DNA of 48,365 bases from positions 1-48,365 of the forward strand of contig NZ_LQPH01000026.1 of NCBI RefSeq assembly GCF_002102255.1, given 5' to 3'. Of this stretch, positions 36,936 through 44,649 are shown piece by piece (within the stretch, counting starts at the first letter, position 1; every line of letters begins with the position of its first letter). Position numbers and translations under genes: made by a program. The notes under the pieces are model-generated. The model did not search any database. It was not told where the DNA came from and saw only the letters and a list, made by a program, of their open reading frames with translations. The DNA is from Mycobacterium nebraskense (GTDB taxonomy: Bacteria > Actinomycetota > Actinomycetes > Mycobacteriales > Mycobacteriaceae).

Positions 36936-37711
36936 CTGCCCGAAAAACCCTTGAGCTCGACGTCGCGCCCCCCGTCGAAGTGGATGTCGTCACAGCCGGA
37001 AAGGGCATCTCGCACCGGCTGACTCACCAAGATCTGGCCGCCGACAGCTTGCGCTGCCACCCGCGCCGCCATCGCGACGTTGCGGCCGAACAGATCATCG
37101 CCGCGGCGCACCGAGCGACCCATGTGGATGCCGATCCGAACCCGAATCTCCTCGTGCCGCTTGCGTTTTGCGTCCCTGCGTAGCGCACGTTGCAGGTCGA
37201 TGCCGCACCGCACCGCTTGGTCGGCGCGGGCGAACGCGATCATGAAGCCATCGCCCTGGCTCTTCACCACGTGACCGGACCGCTGCCGCACGAGGTCCGA
37301 CACCAGCTTGTCGTGTGCCGCAATGAGCTTCACCCAGGCACGGTCGCCGATGCGCTCGTTGAGCGCGGTGGATTCCTCGATGTCCGAGAACAGGATCACC
37401 ACCCGGCCGTCCGGCGTGACGCGCGCCAGGTCGGGCCGCTCCACCTCCGCCCAGTCGGCGAGGTCTTCTATCGAACTGCGCACGGCCGCACCGAAGCCCT
37501 CCTTGCGCACTACGTTGGCGGTGTTCCACACGGTCTTGAGGGCCTCGCGCCCACCCGACAGCAACCAACTGCGGGTGTCGGTCCGGTGTCGCAACTCGTC
37601 GATCTCCTGGCGGCTGCGCACCAGCAGCCGCGACAGCACGGTGAGTGCGACGGCTTCGACGGCGGCAACGGCGGCCAGGACGTAGACCGTGATATGCAGC
37701 GCATCACCCAC
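36887..37711 (-). CDS. Class III adenylate cyclase, Ma1120/Rv1120c type
   Basis: A 274-aa protein. One N-terminal membrane segment (residues 7-31), a linker to about residue 95 and a cyclase catalytic domain. Metal residues D110 (LFSDIEES) and D154, substrate residues K150 (KSQGDG) and D206, and transition-state R217 are present; the transition-state Asn is replaced by A213 ([12 protein letters not shown]). M. tuberculosis has only fragments here (Rv1119c/Rv1120c), whereas the M. avium counterpart Ma1120 has been crystallised as a cyclase, so this copy appears intact. GTG start at 37711. It is divergent from zwf by about 130 nt. Confidence 0.88.
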   Translation of the reverse strand: MGDALHITVYVLAAVAAVEAVALTVLSRLLVRSRQEIDELRHRTDTRSWLLSGGREALKTVWNTANVVRKEGFGAAVRSSIEDLADWAEVERPDLARVTPDGRVVILFSDIEESTALNERIGDRAWVKLIAAHDKLVSDLVRQRSGHVVKSQGDGFMIAFARADQAVRCGIDLQRALRRDAKRKRHEEIRVRIGIHMGRSVRRGDDLFGRNVAMAARVAAQAVGGQILVSQPVRDALSGCDDIHFDGGRDVELKGFSGSYCLFAVEAPADPDLD

Positions 37712-37828
37712 GCAAGCATCCTGCCAAGGCCGCGACGGCTTGCGGTTGTCGGGCCTTGTCTGTGGTGTCTAGTGTTAGGGTCCGACCGCCGCGGGTAGTG
37801 AGTCTCTAGAGCCGATCGGATGACTTTC

Positions 37829-37834
37829 GGAGGT
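37829..37834 (+). promoter_or_regulatory. Ribosome-binding site that sets a TTG start for zwf
   Basis: GGAGGT lies 6 nt before TTG 37841, an ideal spacing. The upstream ATG at 37820 has no such site. The resulting N-terminus aligns with M. tuberculosis Zwf1. Confidence 0.6.
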
Positions 37835-37840
37835 GCGGGC

Positions 37841-39247
37841 TTGGCTGACGGCGGTGACAACTCGTCGAACAAGCTGGTGATATTCGGCATCACCGGTGAT
37901 CTGGCGCGCAAGATGACCTACCGCGCCTTGTACCGCCTCGAGGCTCGCGAGATGTTGGACATCCCGATCATCGGCGTGGCCAGTGACGACATCCCCCTCG
38001 AAAAGCTCGTCGAGCGGGCGCGCGACGCCATCAAAGCGTCCGGTGAGAAGTTCGACGACGCGGTGTTCGACCGGCTCGCGGGGCGGCTGTCCTATCTGCA
38101 CGGCGACGTCACCGACGAGAAGCTCTACGGTCAGCTCGCCAAGGAGATCGGCAAGGACTGCCGGCCGCTGTACTACCTGGAAATGCCGCCGTCTCTGTTC
38201 GCGCCGATCGTCGAAAACCTCGCCAAGGCCGACCTGCTGGAGTGCGCACGCGTCGCGGTGGAAAAGCCGTTCGGCCACGACCTGGCCTCGGCGCGCGACC
38301 TGAACGCCCGCCTGCGCGCGGTGCTTGACGAGGACCAGATCCTGCGCGTCGACCACTTCCTGGGCAAGCAACCGGTCGAAGAACTGCAGTACCTGCGCTT
38401 CGCCAACAACGGCCTGGCCAAGCTGTGGGACCGCGACAGCATTTCCGAAATCCACATCACCATGGCCGAGGATTTCGGCATCGAGGACCGCGGCAAGTTC
38501 TATGACGCGGTGGGCACCCTGCGTGACGTCGTGCAGAACCATCTGCTCCAGGTGCTCGCGCTGGTCGCGATGGAGCCCCCGGTCGGTCCCAGCGCCGATG
38601 ACCTGAACGACAAGAAGGCCGAGGTGTTCCGCGCGATGCCGGCGCTGAATCCCGAGCGCTGCGTGCGTGGCCAGTACCGTGGCTACACCGACGTCGACGG
38701 GGTGGCGAAGGATTCGCAAACCGAGACCTACATCGCCCTGCGGACCGAGATCGACAACTGGCGCTGGGCCGGGGTGCCGATCTTCCTGCGCGCCGGAAAG
38801 GCGCTGCCCGAGAAGGTCACCGAGGTGCGGATGTTCCTCCACCACGTCCCGGGATTTTCGTTCCTGCCCAATCGCCGGCCGCCCGAGCCCAACCAGATCG
38901 TGTTGCGCATCGATCCCGATCCCGGGATGCGGCTGCAGTTGTCCGCCCAAGCCGGCGACCAATGGCACGACGTCCACCTGGACTCCTCGTTCGCCGAGGA
39001 TCTCGGGGAGGCCGTGCGGCCCTATGAGCGGCTCCTTTACGCCGCGCTCACCGGGGACCGCCAGTTGTTCGCCCGGGAAGACGCCATCGAGGAGACGTGG
39101 CGGATCGTGCAACCCGTGCTGGACAAGCCGAGCCGGATCCATCACTACGACCAGGGCTCCTGGGGACCCGAGGCGGCGCAGTCGCTGCTGCATGGTCATC
39201 GCAGCTGGCAACAGCCGTGGCTGCCTAAGCACACGTCGTCACAGTAA
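37841..39247 (+). CDS. zwf: Glucose-6-phosphate 1-dehydrogenase Zwf (Rv1121)
   Basis: A 468-aa enzyme that oxidises glucose 6-phosphate to 6-phosphogluconolactone, the entry to the oxidative pentose phosphate pathway. The dinucleotide motif is VIFGITGDLARKM. The active-site RVDHFLGKQPV has the catalytic His and substrate Lys. EIDNWRWAGVPIFLRAGK is a C-terminal family signature. TTG 37841 is preferred for its ribosome-binding site and gives MADGGDNSS; the ATG at 37820 would add 7 residues. The length matches Zwf1 (466 aa). gnd follows by 15 nt. Confidence 0.95.
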   Translation: MADGGDNSSNKLVIFGITGDLARKMTYRALYRLEAREMLDIPIIGVASDDIPLEKLVERARDAIKASGEKFDDAVFDRLAGRLSYLHGDVTDEKLYGQLAKEIGKDCRPLYYLEMPPSLFAPIVENLAKADLLECARVAVEKPFGHDLASARDLNARLRAVLDEDQILRVDHFLGKQPVEELQYLRFANNGLAKLWDRDSISEIHITMAEDFGIEDRGKFYDAVGTLRDVVQNHLLQVLALVAMEPPVGPSADDLNDKKAEVFRAMPALNPERCVRGQYRGYTDVDGVAKDSQTETYIALRTEIDNWRWAGVPIFLRAGKALPEKVTEVRMFLHHVPGFSFLPNRRPPEPNQIVLRIDPDPGMRLQLSAQAGDQWHDVHLDSSFAEDLGEAVRPYERLLYAALTGDRQLFAREDAIEETWRIVQPVLDKPSRIHHYDQGSWGPEAAQSLLHGHRSWQQPWLPKHTSSQ

Positions 39248-39262
39248 GGAGAACAGGAAGAG

Positions 39263-40285
39263 ATGCAGCTCGGGATGATCGGCCTTGGCCGGATGGGCGC
39301 GAACATCGTTCGCCGCGTCGCCAAGGACGGGCACGAATGCGTGGTCTATGACCACAACCCCGACGCGGTCAAGGCGATGGCGGGGGAGGAGAGGACCACC
39401 GGAGCGTCGTCCCTGCAGGAGCTCGCCGAGAAGCTGACCGCTCCGCGGGTCGTCTGGGTGATGGTGCCGGCGGGAACTATCACGACGGGAGTCATCGAGG
39501 AGCTGGCCAAGACGCTGGAGTCCGGCGACATCGTCATCGACGGCGGCAACTCGTACTATCGCGACGACATTAAGCACGCAAAGACCTTGTCCGACAAGGG
39601 GATTCATTTGCTAGACTGCGGCACCAGTGGCGGCGTGTGGGGACGGGAACGCGGTTACTGCCTGATGATCGGCGGCCACGAGGAGGCGTTCGCACACGCG
39701 GAGCCGATCTTCGCCAGCGTCGCGCCCGGGGTGGACGCGGCGCCGCGCACTCCCGGGCGCGACGGCGAGATCGCACCATCGGAAAAGGGTTACCTGCACT
39801 GCGGACCGTCCGGCGCCGGGCACTTCGTCAAGATGGTGCACAACGGCATCGAGTACGGCATGATGGCCTCGCTCGCCGAGGGGCTGAACATCCTGCGCAA
39901 CGCCGACGTCGGCAAGCAGGTGCAGCAGGGTGATGCCGAAACGGCGCCGCTGTCGAATCCGGAGTTCTACCAATACGACTTCGACATCCCCGAGGTCGCC
40001 GAGGTGTGGCGCCGCGGCAGCGTCATCGGCTCCTGGCTGCTGGACCTGACCGCGATCGCGCTGCACGATTCGCCCGATCTGCAGGAGTTCTCCGGGCGGG
40101 TCTCGGACTCCGGGGAGGGGCGGTGGACCGCCATCGCGGCGATCGACGAGGGAGTCCCTTCGCCGGTGCTGACGACCGCGCTGCAGTCCCGTTTCGCCTC
40201 GCGCTCACTCGATGACTTCGCCAACAAGGTGCTGTCGGCGATGCGCAAGCAGTTCGGCGGGCACGCCGAGAAGCCGGCGAACTAG
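39263..40285 (+). CDS. gnd: 6-phosphogluconate dehydrogenase, short decarboxylating type (Rv1122, Gnd2)
   Basis: A 340-aa enzyme that converts 6-phosphogluconate to ribulose 5-phosphate and CO2. MIGLGRMGANIVRR is the nucleotide motif, DGGNSYYRDD binds substrate, and GPSGAGHFVKMVHNGIEYGMM holds the catalytic Lys. At 340 aa it is the short form (versus about 470 aa), often NAD-preferring. A GGAAGAG-type ribosome-binding site precedes ATG by 3 nt (or AAGGAG 11 nt upstream). With zwf it forms the oxidative pentose phosphate pair; no lactonase gene is in the window. Confidence 0.94.
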   Translation: MQLGMIGLGRMGANIVRRVAKDGHECVVYDHNPDAVKAMAGEERTTGASSLQELAEKLTAPRVVWVMVPAGTITTGVIEELAKTLESGDIVIDGGNSYYRDDIKHAKTLSDKGIHLLDCGTSGGVWGRERGYCLMIGGHEEAFAHAEPIFASVAPGVDAAPRTPGRDGEIAPSEKGYLHCGPSGAGHFVKMVHNGIEYGMMASLAEGLNILRNADVGKQVQQGDAETAPLSNPEFYQYDFDIPEVAEVWRRGSVIGSWLLDLTAIALHDSPDLQEFSGRVSDSGEGRWTAIAAIDEGVPSPVLTTALQSRFASRSLDDFANKVLSAMRKQFGGHAEKPAN

Positions 40286-40288
40286 CGG

Positions 40289-40305
40289 GGGCGAAGCGGG
40301 TCGCC
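40289..40305 (+). terminator. Small hairpin downstream of gnd, shared with metB 3' region
   Basis: The 17-nt string with GGCGA-AGCGGG-TCGCC seen after metB is repeated here, again just after a stop codon and before a convergent gene. Confidence 0.35.
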
Positions 40306-40315
40306 GCCGTCGCAG

Positions 40316-41179
40316 TTAGTGGCGTTTGACGAACTTCACCACGGCGTCGCTGAACGCGTCGTTGTCGTCGCCGGCCGCGGTGTGCCCGGCGTTGGACAGC
40401 TCGACGAACTCCGCGCGGGGCACGCTGGCCAGGAAATGCCGAACGCCTTCGGGGCTGACCACGTCGGACAGCTTCCCGCGGATGAGCAGGACGGGAATCG
40501 ACAGGCTCTTCGCGGCCTGCTCGAACTTCTCGGTCCGCAGCTCGGGATCGTCGCCGGGCTTGGTCATGAACGCCGGGTCCCAGTGCCAGTACCAGCGGCC
40601 GTCGCGTAGGCGCAGGTTCTTCTTCAGCCCCTCGGGGCTGCGCGGCTTGTCTCGGTACGGGAGATAGTCGGCAACGGCGTCGGCGGCCTGCTCCAGCGAC
40701 TCGAAACCGTCGAGGCCGCTGATCATGAAATCGCGAATCCGGGCGCTGCCGCCCTTCTCGAATCGGGGCACCACGTCGACGAGGACCAATCGGGTCACCT
40801 CGGCGGGCCCGGCCCGGTGGGCGGCGAGGATCCCGGTCAGCCCGCCCATGCTCGCGCCGATGATCATCACCGGCCGGCCGATGGCCCCGATCACTTGCAG
40901 GACGTCGGCGGTCAAGGTCTCGACGTCGTAGTCGGCGTTGGGTGCGCGATCGCTGTCACCATGTCCGCGGCTGTCGAGCGCCACGACGTGCAGGCCCTCG
41001 TCGGCGAGGGTTTGCCCGGTGTTTTTCCAGGAATGCCGGTTCTGGCCGCCACCGTGGAGCATGAGGACACTCGGCCGTCCCGCGCCGCCGGTCCCGCGAT
41101 TCCATTCGTCGGCGACCAGGGTGATCCCCCCGGCGCCGGAAAACTCGACCGTCTGGGGGACGCTGCTGACGGCACTCAT
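40316..41179 (-). CDS. bpoB: Alpha/beta hydrolase (BpoB-like, Rv1123c)
   Basis: A 287-aa hydrolase. The oxyanion motif is LMLHGGGQNRHSW, the nucleophile is in IGASMGGLTG, the acid in RGKLSDVVSPEG and the His in SNAGHTAAGDDND. M. tuberculosis annotates the orthologue as non-haem bromoperoxidase BpoB; perhydrolysis is usually a side activity of such esterases, so I would call it an esterase or hydrolase of unknown substrate. TAACGT (41188-41193, minus) lies 8 nt before ATG, a leaderless arrangement. It is slightly shorter than BpoB (302 aa). Confidence 0.85.
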   Translation of the reverse strand: MSAVSSVPQTVEFSGAGGITLVADEWNRGTGGAGRPSVLMLHGGGQNRHSWKNTGQTLADEGLHVVALDSRGHGDSDRAPNADYDVETLTADVLQVIGAIGRPVMIIGASMGGLTGILAAHRAGPAEVTRLVLVDVVPRFEKGGSARIRDFMISGLDGFESLEQAADAVADYLPYRDKPRSPEGLKKNLRLRDGRWYWHWDPAFMTKPGDDPELRTEKFEQAAKSLSIPVLLIRGKLSDVVSPEGVRHFLASVPRAEFVELSNAGHTAAGDDNDAFSDAVVKFVKRH

Positions 41180-41187
41180 GCGATCTG

Positions 41188-41193
41188 ACGTTA
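41188..41193 (-). promoter_or_regulatory. Leaderless -10 box of bpoB
   Basis: On the minus strand TAACGT lies 8 nt before the ATG at 41179. Confidence 0.5.
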
Positions 41194-41301
41194 CATAGTG
41201 CGTATAAGCACCGTTCGCCGGGGCGACGACGCGATGAGTTTTCGCCCTCGCCGGGGTCTATCGGTGAGAACACCAACGAGCCGATAAGGAGGCCGCGGCC
41301 C

Positions 41302-41775
41302 ATGCCATCGATCACCCCGTCGTTATGGTTCGACCACGACTTGGAGGAGGCGGCGAGGTTCTACACCTCGGTATTCCCGAACTCGCACGTCGAGGGCTTC
41401 AACCGAACCACGGAGGCCGGACCCGGCGAGCCGGGCACGGTCCTGTCGGGCAGCTTTGTGCTGGACGGCACCCGGTTCATCGGGATCAACGGAGGTCCGC
41501 ACTTCCACTTCAGCGAGGCGGTCTCCTTCACGATCCACTGCAAGGACCAGGACCAGGTCGACTACTACTGGGATCGGCTTACCGATGGCGGCGAGGAATC
41601 GCAGTGCGGCTGGTGCAAAGACCGGTTCGGCCTGAGCTGGCAGATTGTCCCGGATCGGCTCTACGAGTTGATCGGCGATCCCGATCGGGCTCGCGCGGCG
41701 GCGGCCACCCAAGCGATGTACGGCATGCGCAAGATCGTCATCGCCGAGCTGGAAGGAGCCGCCGCACAGATGTAA
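41302..41775 (+). CDS. VOC-fold PhnB-like protein
   Basis: A 157-aa protein of the PhnB / 3-demethylubiquinone-methyltransferase-like branch of the VOC superfamily: SLWFDHDLEEAARFYTSVFPNS, then GTRFIGINGGPHFHFSEAVSFTIHCKDQDQVDYYWDRLTDGG and CGWCKDRFGLSWQIVP. These are typically small dimeric proteins of unsettled function; the methyltransferase label is historical. AAGGAGG lies 9 nt before ATG. It is divergent from bpoB across 122 nt. Confidence 0.86.
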   Translation: MPSITPSLWFDHDLEEAARFYTSVFPNSHVEGFNRTTEAGPGEPGTVLSGSFVLDGTRFIGINGGPHFHFSEAVSFTIHCKDQDQVDYYWDRLTDGGEESQCGWCKDRFGLSWQIVPDRLYELIGDPDRARAAAATQAMYGMRKIVIAELEGAAAQM

Positions 41776-41886
41776 CGAAACTCCCTGCCGCAGCTACCAT
41801 TTGACCACTTGTGGCATGCGGTCGGTGCGTCTTTGACCCGCACGCGTTAGGTTGGTCCGTGCGGACGCGCCGAGCAGGGAGTCAAT

Positions 41887-42792
41887 ATGGGTGAACCAGG
41901 GTGGATCGACGTGCCCAGCCCTGCTGGGGACCTGAAGGCACTCACTTGGGGGCCACGCGATGCCCCCATCGCGTTGTGCCTGCACGGCTTCCCCGACACA
42001 CCGTACGGATTTCGCAAGATCGCTCCCCGGCTCGTCGAGGCGGGGTGGCGGGTGGTGGCGCCCTTCATGCGCGGATACGCGCCGTCGTCGATTCCGGCCG
42101 ACGGCAGCTATCACGTCGGGGCGATGATGGACGACGCCTTACGGGTGCGCTCAGCAGCGGGCGGCACCGACGCTGACGTGGTGATCGGCCACGACTGGGG
42201 TGCGATCGCGACCACCGGCCTGGCCGCCATGCCTGATAGCCCGTTCACCAAGGCGGTGATCATGTCGGTGCCCCCTTCGGCGGCCTTTCGTCGCAAGGCA
42301 GGCGCGGCCGATCGGGGGCGGCTGGCCGGCCATCTGGCGCGTCAGCTGCTGCGCAGCTGGTACATCATGTACTTCCAATTCCCTTTGCTGCCAGAACATT
42401 CCGCATCCTGGGTGGTGCCGCTGCTGTGGCGGCGGTGGTCGCCGGGATATCGTGCCGACGAGGATCTGCGCCACGTCGACGCGGCGATCGGGACGCCGGA
42501 GAGCTGGCGCGCGGCGCTGGGACCGTACCGCGCGACGATTCGCAACACCCCGCCGCCGGCGCAGTATGCCCAACTGAACGAGCTGTGGACCGAAGAACCC
42601 GTGTGGCCCTGCCTGTACCTGCATGGCCGCGACGATGGCTGCATGACACCGGCTTTCGCCCGCTGGGCGGAGAAGGTGCTGCCGCCGGGCAGCGAGGTGG
42701 CCATCGTCGAACACGCGGGGCACTTCCTGCAGCTCGAACAGCCCGACAAGGTCGCCGACCTGGTGCTCGGGTTCATCGGCTCACCCCGCTGA
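41887..42792 (+). CDS. ephC: Epoxide hydrolase EphC (Rv1124)
   Basis: A 301-aa alpha/beta hydrolase that would open epoxides to diols. The oxyanion motif is LHGFPDTPYGFRK, the nucleophilic Asp sits in VIGHDWGAIA, the acid in HGRDDGCMTP and the His in EHAGHFLQLEQPD. The Asp nucleophile separates it from Ser esterases and haloalkane dehalogenases differ in halide-binding Trp. AGGGAG is 6 nt before ATG; TAGGTT at about 41848 may be its -10 box. The stop is directly followed by the ATG of Rv1125 (TGAATG). Confidence 0.88.
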   Translation: MGEPGWIDVPSPAGDLKALTWGPRDAPIALCLHGFPDTPYGFRKIAPRLVEAGWRVVAPFMRGYAPSSIPADGSYHVGAMMDDALRVRSAAGGTDADVVIGHDWGAIATTGLAAMPDSPFTKAVIMSVPPSAAFRRKAGAADRGRLAGHLARQLLRSWYIMYFQFPLLPEHSASWVVPLLWRRWSPGYRADEDLRHVDAAIGTPESWRAALGPYRATIRNTPPPAQYAQLNELWTEEPVWPCLYLHGRDDGCMTPAFARWAEKVLPPGSEVAIVEHAGHFLQLEQPDKVADLVLGFIGSPR

Positions 42793-44034
42793 ATGGCCGC
42801 GCAGCGGATGGCCGCCGTCGATGCGCAGTTCTACTGGATGTCGGCCAAGATTCCCAACGACGAGTTCTTGCTGTACGCGTTCGACGGTGAGCCCGCGGAT
42901 TACCCGGCGGTCGTCGAGCAACTCTGCCGGCGGGCGCGCGCCTGCCCGGAGCTGACGCTGCGGGTCCGCGATCGTGGACCGCTGACCTACCCGCAGTGGG
43001 TACCGGCGGCAGTCAGGCCCGACCAGGTGGTCCGCCACGACCTCGACGACCAGACCTGGGCCGGCTGCCTGGCGGCCGTCGTCGCCCTCGCCGGTGACCA
43101 ACTGGACGTTCGCCGGATGCCCTGGCGACTGCACGTTTTCACCCCGGTGCTGGGCATCCCGGGCGTCACCGGACCGGGGACCGTGGCGGTCATGCAGGTC
43201 GCGCACGCCCTGGCCGACGGGGCACGGGCATCGGCGATGGCCGGCTGGCTGTTCGGCCGAACAGATCCCGTGCCCCCGGTGCGACGGCTACGGGCCGGGT
43301 TCTTGCCGTGGCGCGCCGCCCAGGCGGTTCGTGCGCATCGCCGGCTGGAGCGCGACACCCGCGCGGGGTTGCTGGCCCCCGGGGCCGGTCCCCGACCCCT
43401 GCTGCCGACGAATGCGCGCCCCGGCCCGGCCCGCTCGGTGCGGACGCTGGTGCGACACCGCAAGCAGGTGCGCGGCCCTACGGTCACCGTGGGCGCGCTG
43501 ACGGCAATATCCACGGCGCTGTCCCGGCTGCTGGGTGATGCCGCCGATACGCTGGGTGCCGAGGTCCCGGTGGCCAAACCCGGTGCGCCGCACGCGTACA
43601 ACCACTTCGGGAACGTCACGGTGGGCCTGTATCCAAAGCTGGGGTTGGAGGCGCGCGCCGAGCGGATCGCGGCGGAGCTGGCCAACGGCCGGCGTCGCTT
43701 CGCGCACCCGGCGACGCGCTACGCCGACCGGTCTTTCGCCGCGGTGCCCGCGGCCCTATTGCGTTGGGGTGTAGCACAATTCGACTTCGATATCCGCCCG
43801 GAGCAGGTGTCCGGCAACACCGTGGTGTCCAGCGTCTACCGCGGGCCGGCCGACCTGACCTTCGGGGACGCGCGGGTGGTGCTGACGGCCGGCTACCCGG
43901 CACTGTCGCCGGTGATGGGGCTGACGCACGGTGTGCACGGGATTGGCGACACCATCGCGGTCAGCGTGCACGCGGCGGAGTCGGCCGTTCCTGACATCGA
44001 CGCCTACCTGCGGCTGCTCGACGCGGCGCTGTAG
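42793..44034 (+). CDS. Wax ester synthase/DGAT-superfamily acyltransferase-like protein (Rv1125)
   Basis: A 413-aa protein. MAAVDAQFYWMS at the start and VAHALADGARASAMAGWLFG in the middle recall the condensation-like fold of WS/DGAT enzymes. The HHxxxDG motif is degenerate to AHALADG: the second, catalytic His and DG remain, the first His is Ala. The C-terminal half has NHFGNVTVGLYP and SSVYRGPADLTFGDARVVL, as in DUF1298 domains. Acyltransferase activity is therefore uncertain. It begins directly after the ephC stop and matches Rv1125 in length (414 aa). Confidence 0.78.
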   Translation: MAAQRMAAVDAQFYWMSAKIPNDEFLLYAFDGEPADYPAVVEQLCRRARACPELTLRVRDRGPLTYPQWVPAAVRPDQVVRHDLDDQTWAGCLAAVVALAGDQLDVRRMPWRLHVFTPVLGIPGVTGPGTVAVMQVAHALADGARASAMAGWLFGRTDPVPPVRRLRAGFLPWRAAQAVRAHRRLERDTRAGLLAPGAGPRPLLPTNARPGPARSVRTLVRHRKQVRGPTVTVGALTAISTALSRLLGDAADTLGAEVPVAKPGAPHAYNHFGNVTVGLYPKLGLEARAERIAAELANGRRRFAHPATRYADRSFAAVPAALLRWGVAQFDFDIRPEQVSGNTVVSSVYRGPADLTFGDARVVLTAGYPALSPVMGLTHGVHGIGDTIAVSVHAAESAVPDIDAYLRLLDAAL

Positions 44035-44649
44035 CTACTGCGCGTCGCCGGATCTGGCCGCCTCCGCGCGCGTCAGGCCAACGGCGGAAATCAGCTCCTC
44101 GTGCAGCTCGAACCACACGGTGTGGTAGGAGTCGATGAGCGGCCTGGTCAGCCAGGCGGTCTCACCGTCCCGCACTTTGCCCAGTGCCACAACCAATTTC
44201 GCCGAGTAGGCGCTCAACCGCGGCAGCTGCGCCGCGGCCACCTCGATGATCGGCAGCACACGCGCGTGCACATCGTCGAGGCGGGTGAGCACGGCGGCAT
44301 CGTATTTCGCGTCATCGTGGGTGTTGGGAGTGCCGCCGGGTCCGCCCTTGAGCTGCCAATCCGTCACCACGGATTTGAAATCGGCGTTGACGGAGCGAAA
44401 GTCGTCGTAAGCGGCGGCCATTGCGGCACGGTCGACAGCACTGCGCTCCTCGCCGAGCAGCGCCGCGAGCCGCTCGCGCCCGGCGGGGGTGATCCGCACC
44501 GTCGCACCGTCGGCCAGTAGGCCCGCCGCGGTGAGCTGTTCGACGATTGTCGTGACGTCGGCAAGGTCCTCGTTCAGGGTCGCGGCCAGGTCGGCGGGAC
44601 GGACCCGGCCTTTCAGCCGAACCGCTTGCAACACAGCTAATTCGGTCAT
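44035..44649 (-). CDS. Winged-helix partner protein of PpdK (Rv1126c)
   Basis: A 204-aa protein. Residues 1-70 form a winged helix (MTELAVLQAVRLKGRVRPADLAATL, TIVEQLTAAGLLADGATVRITPAGRERLAALL) like MarR or ArsR DNA-binding domains. The rest is helical with no known motif (VNADFKSVVTDWQLK, LIDSYHTVWFELHEELI). It overlaps the ppdK stop by ATGA, so the two are coupled. Comparable winged-helix proteins accompany two-domain PPDKs in other Actinobacteria as I recall. Its role could be regulation or subunit interaction; a DNA target is not evident. Confidence 0.82.
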   Translation of the reverse strand: MTELAVLQAVRLKGRVRPADLAATLNEDLADVTTIVEQLTAAGLLADGATVRITPAGRERLAALLGEERSAVDRAAMAAAYDDFRSVNADFKSVVTDWQLKGGPGGTPNTHDDAKYDAAVLTRLDDVHARVLPIIEVAAAQLPRLSAYSAKLVVALGKVRDGETAWLTRPLIDSYHTVWFELHEELISAVGLTRAEAARSGDAQ

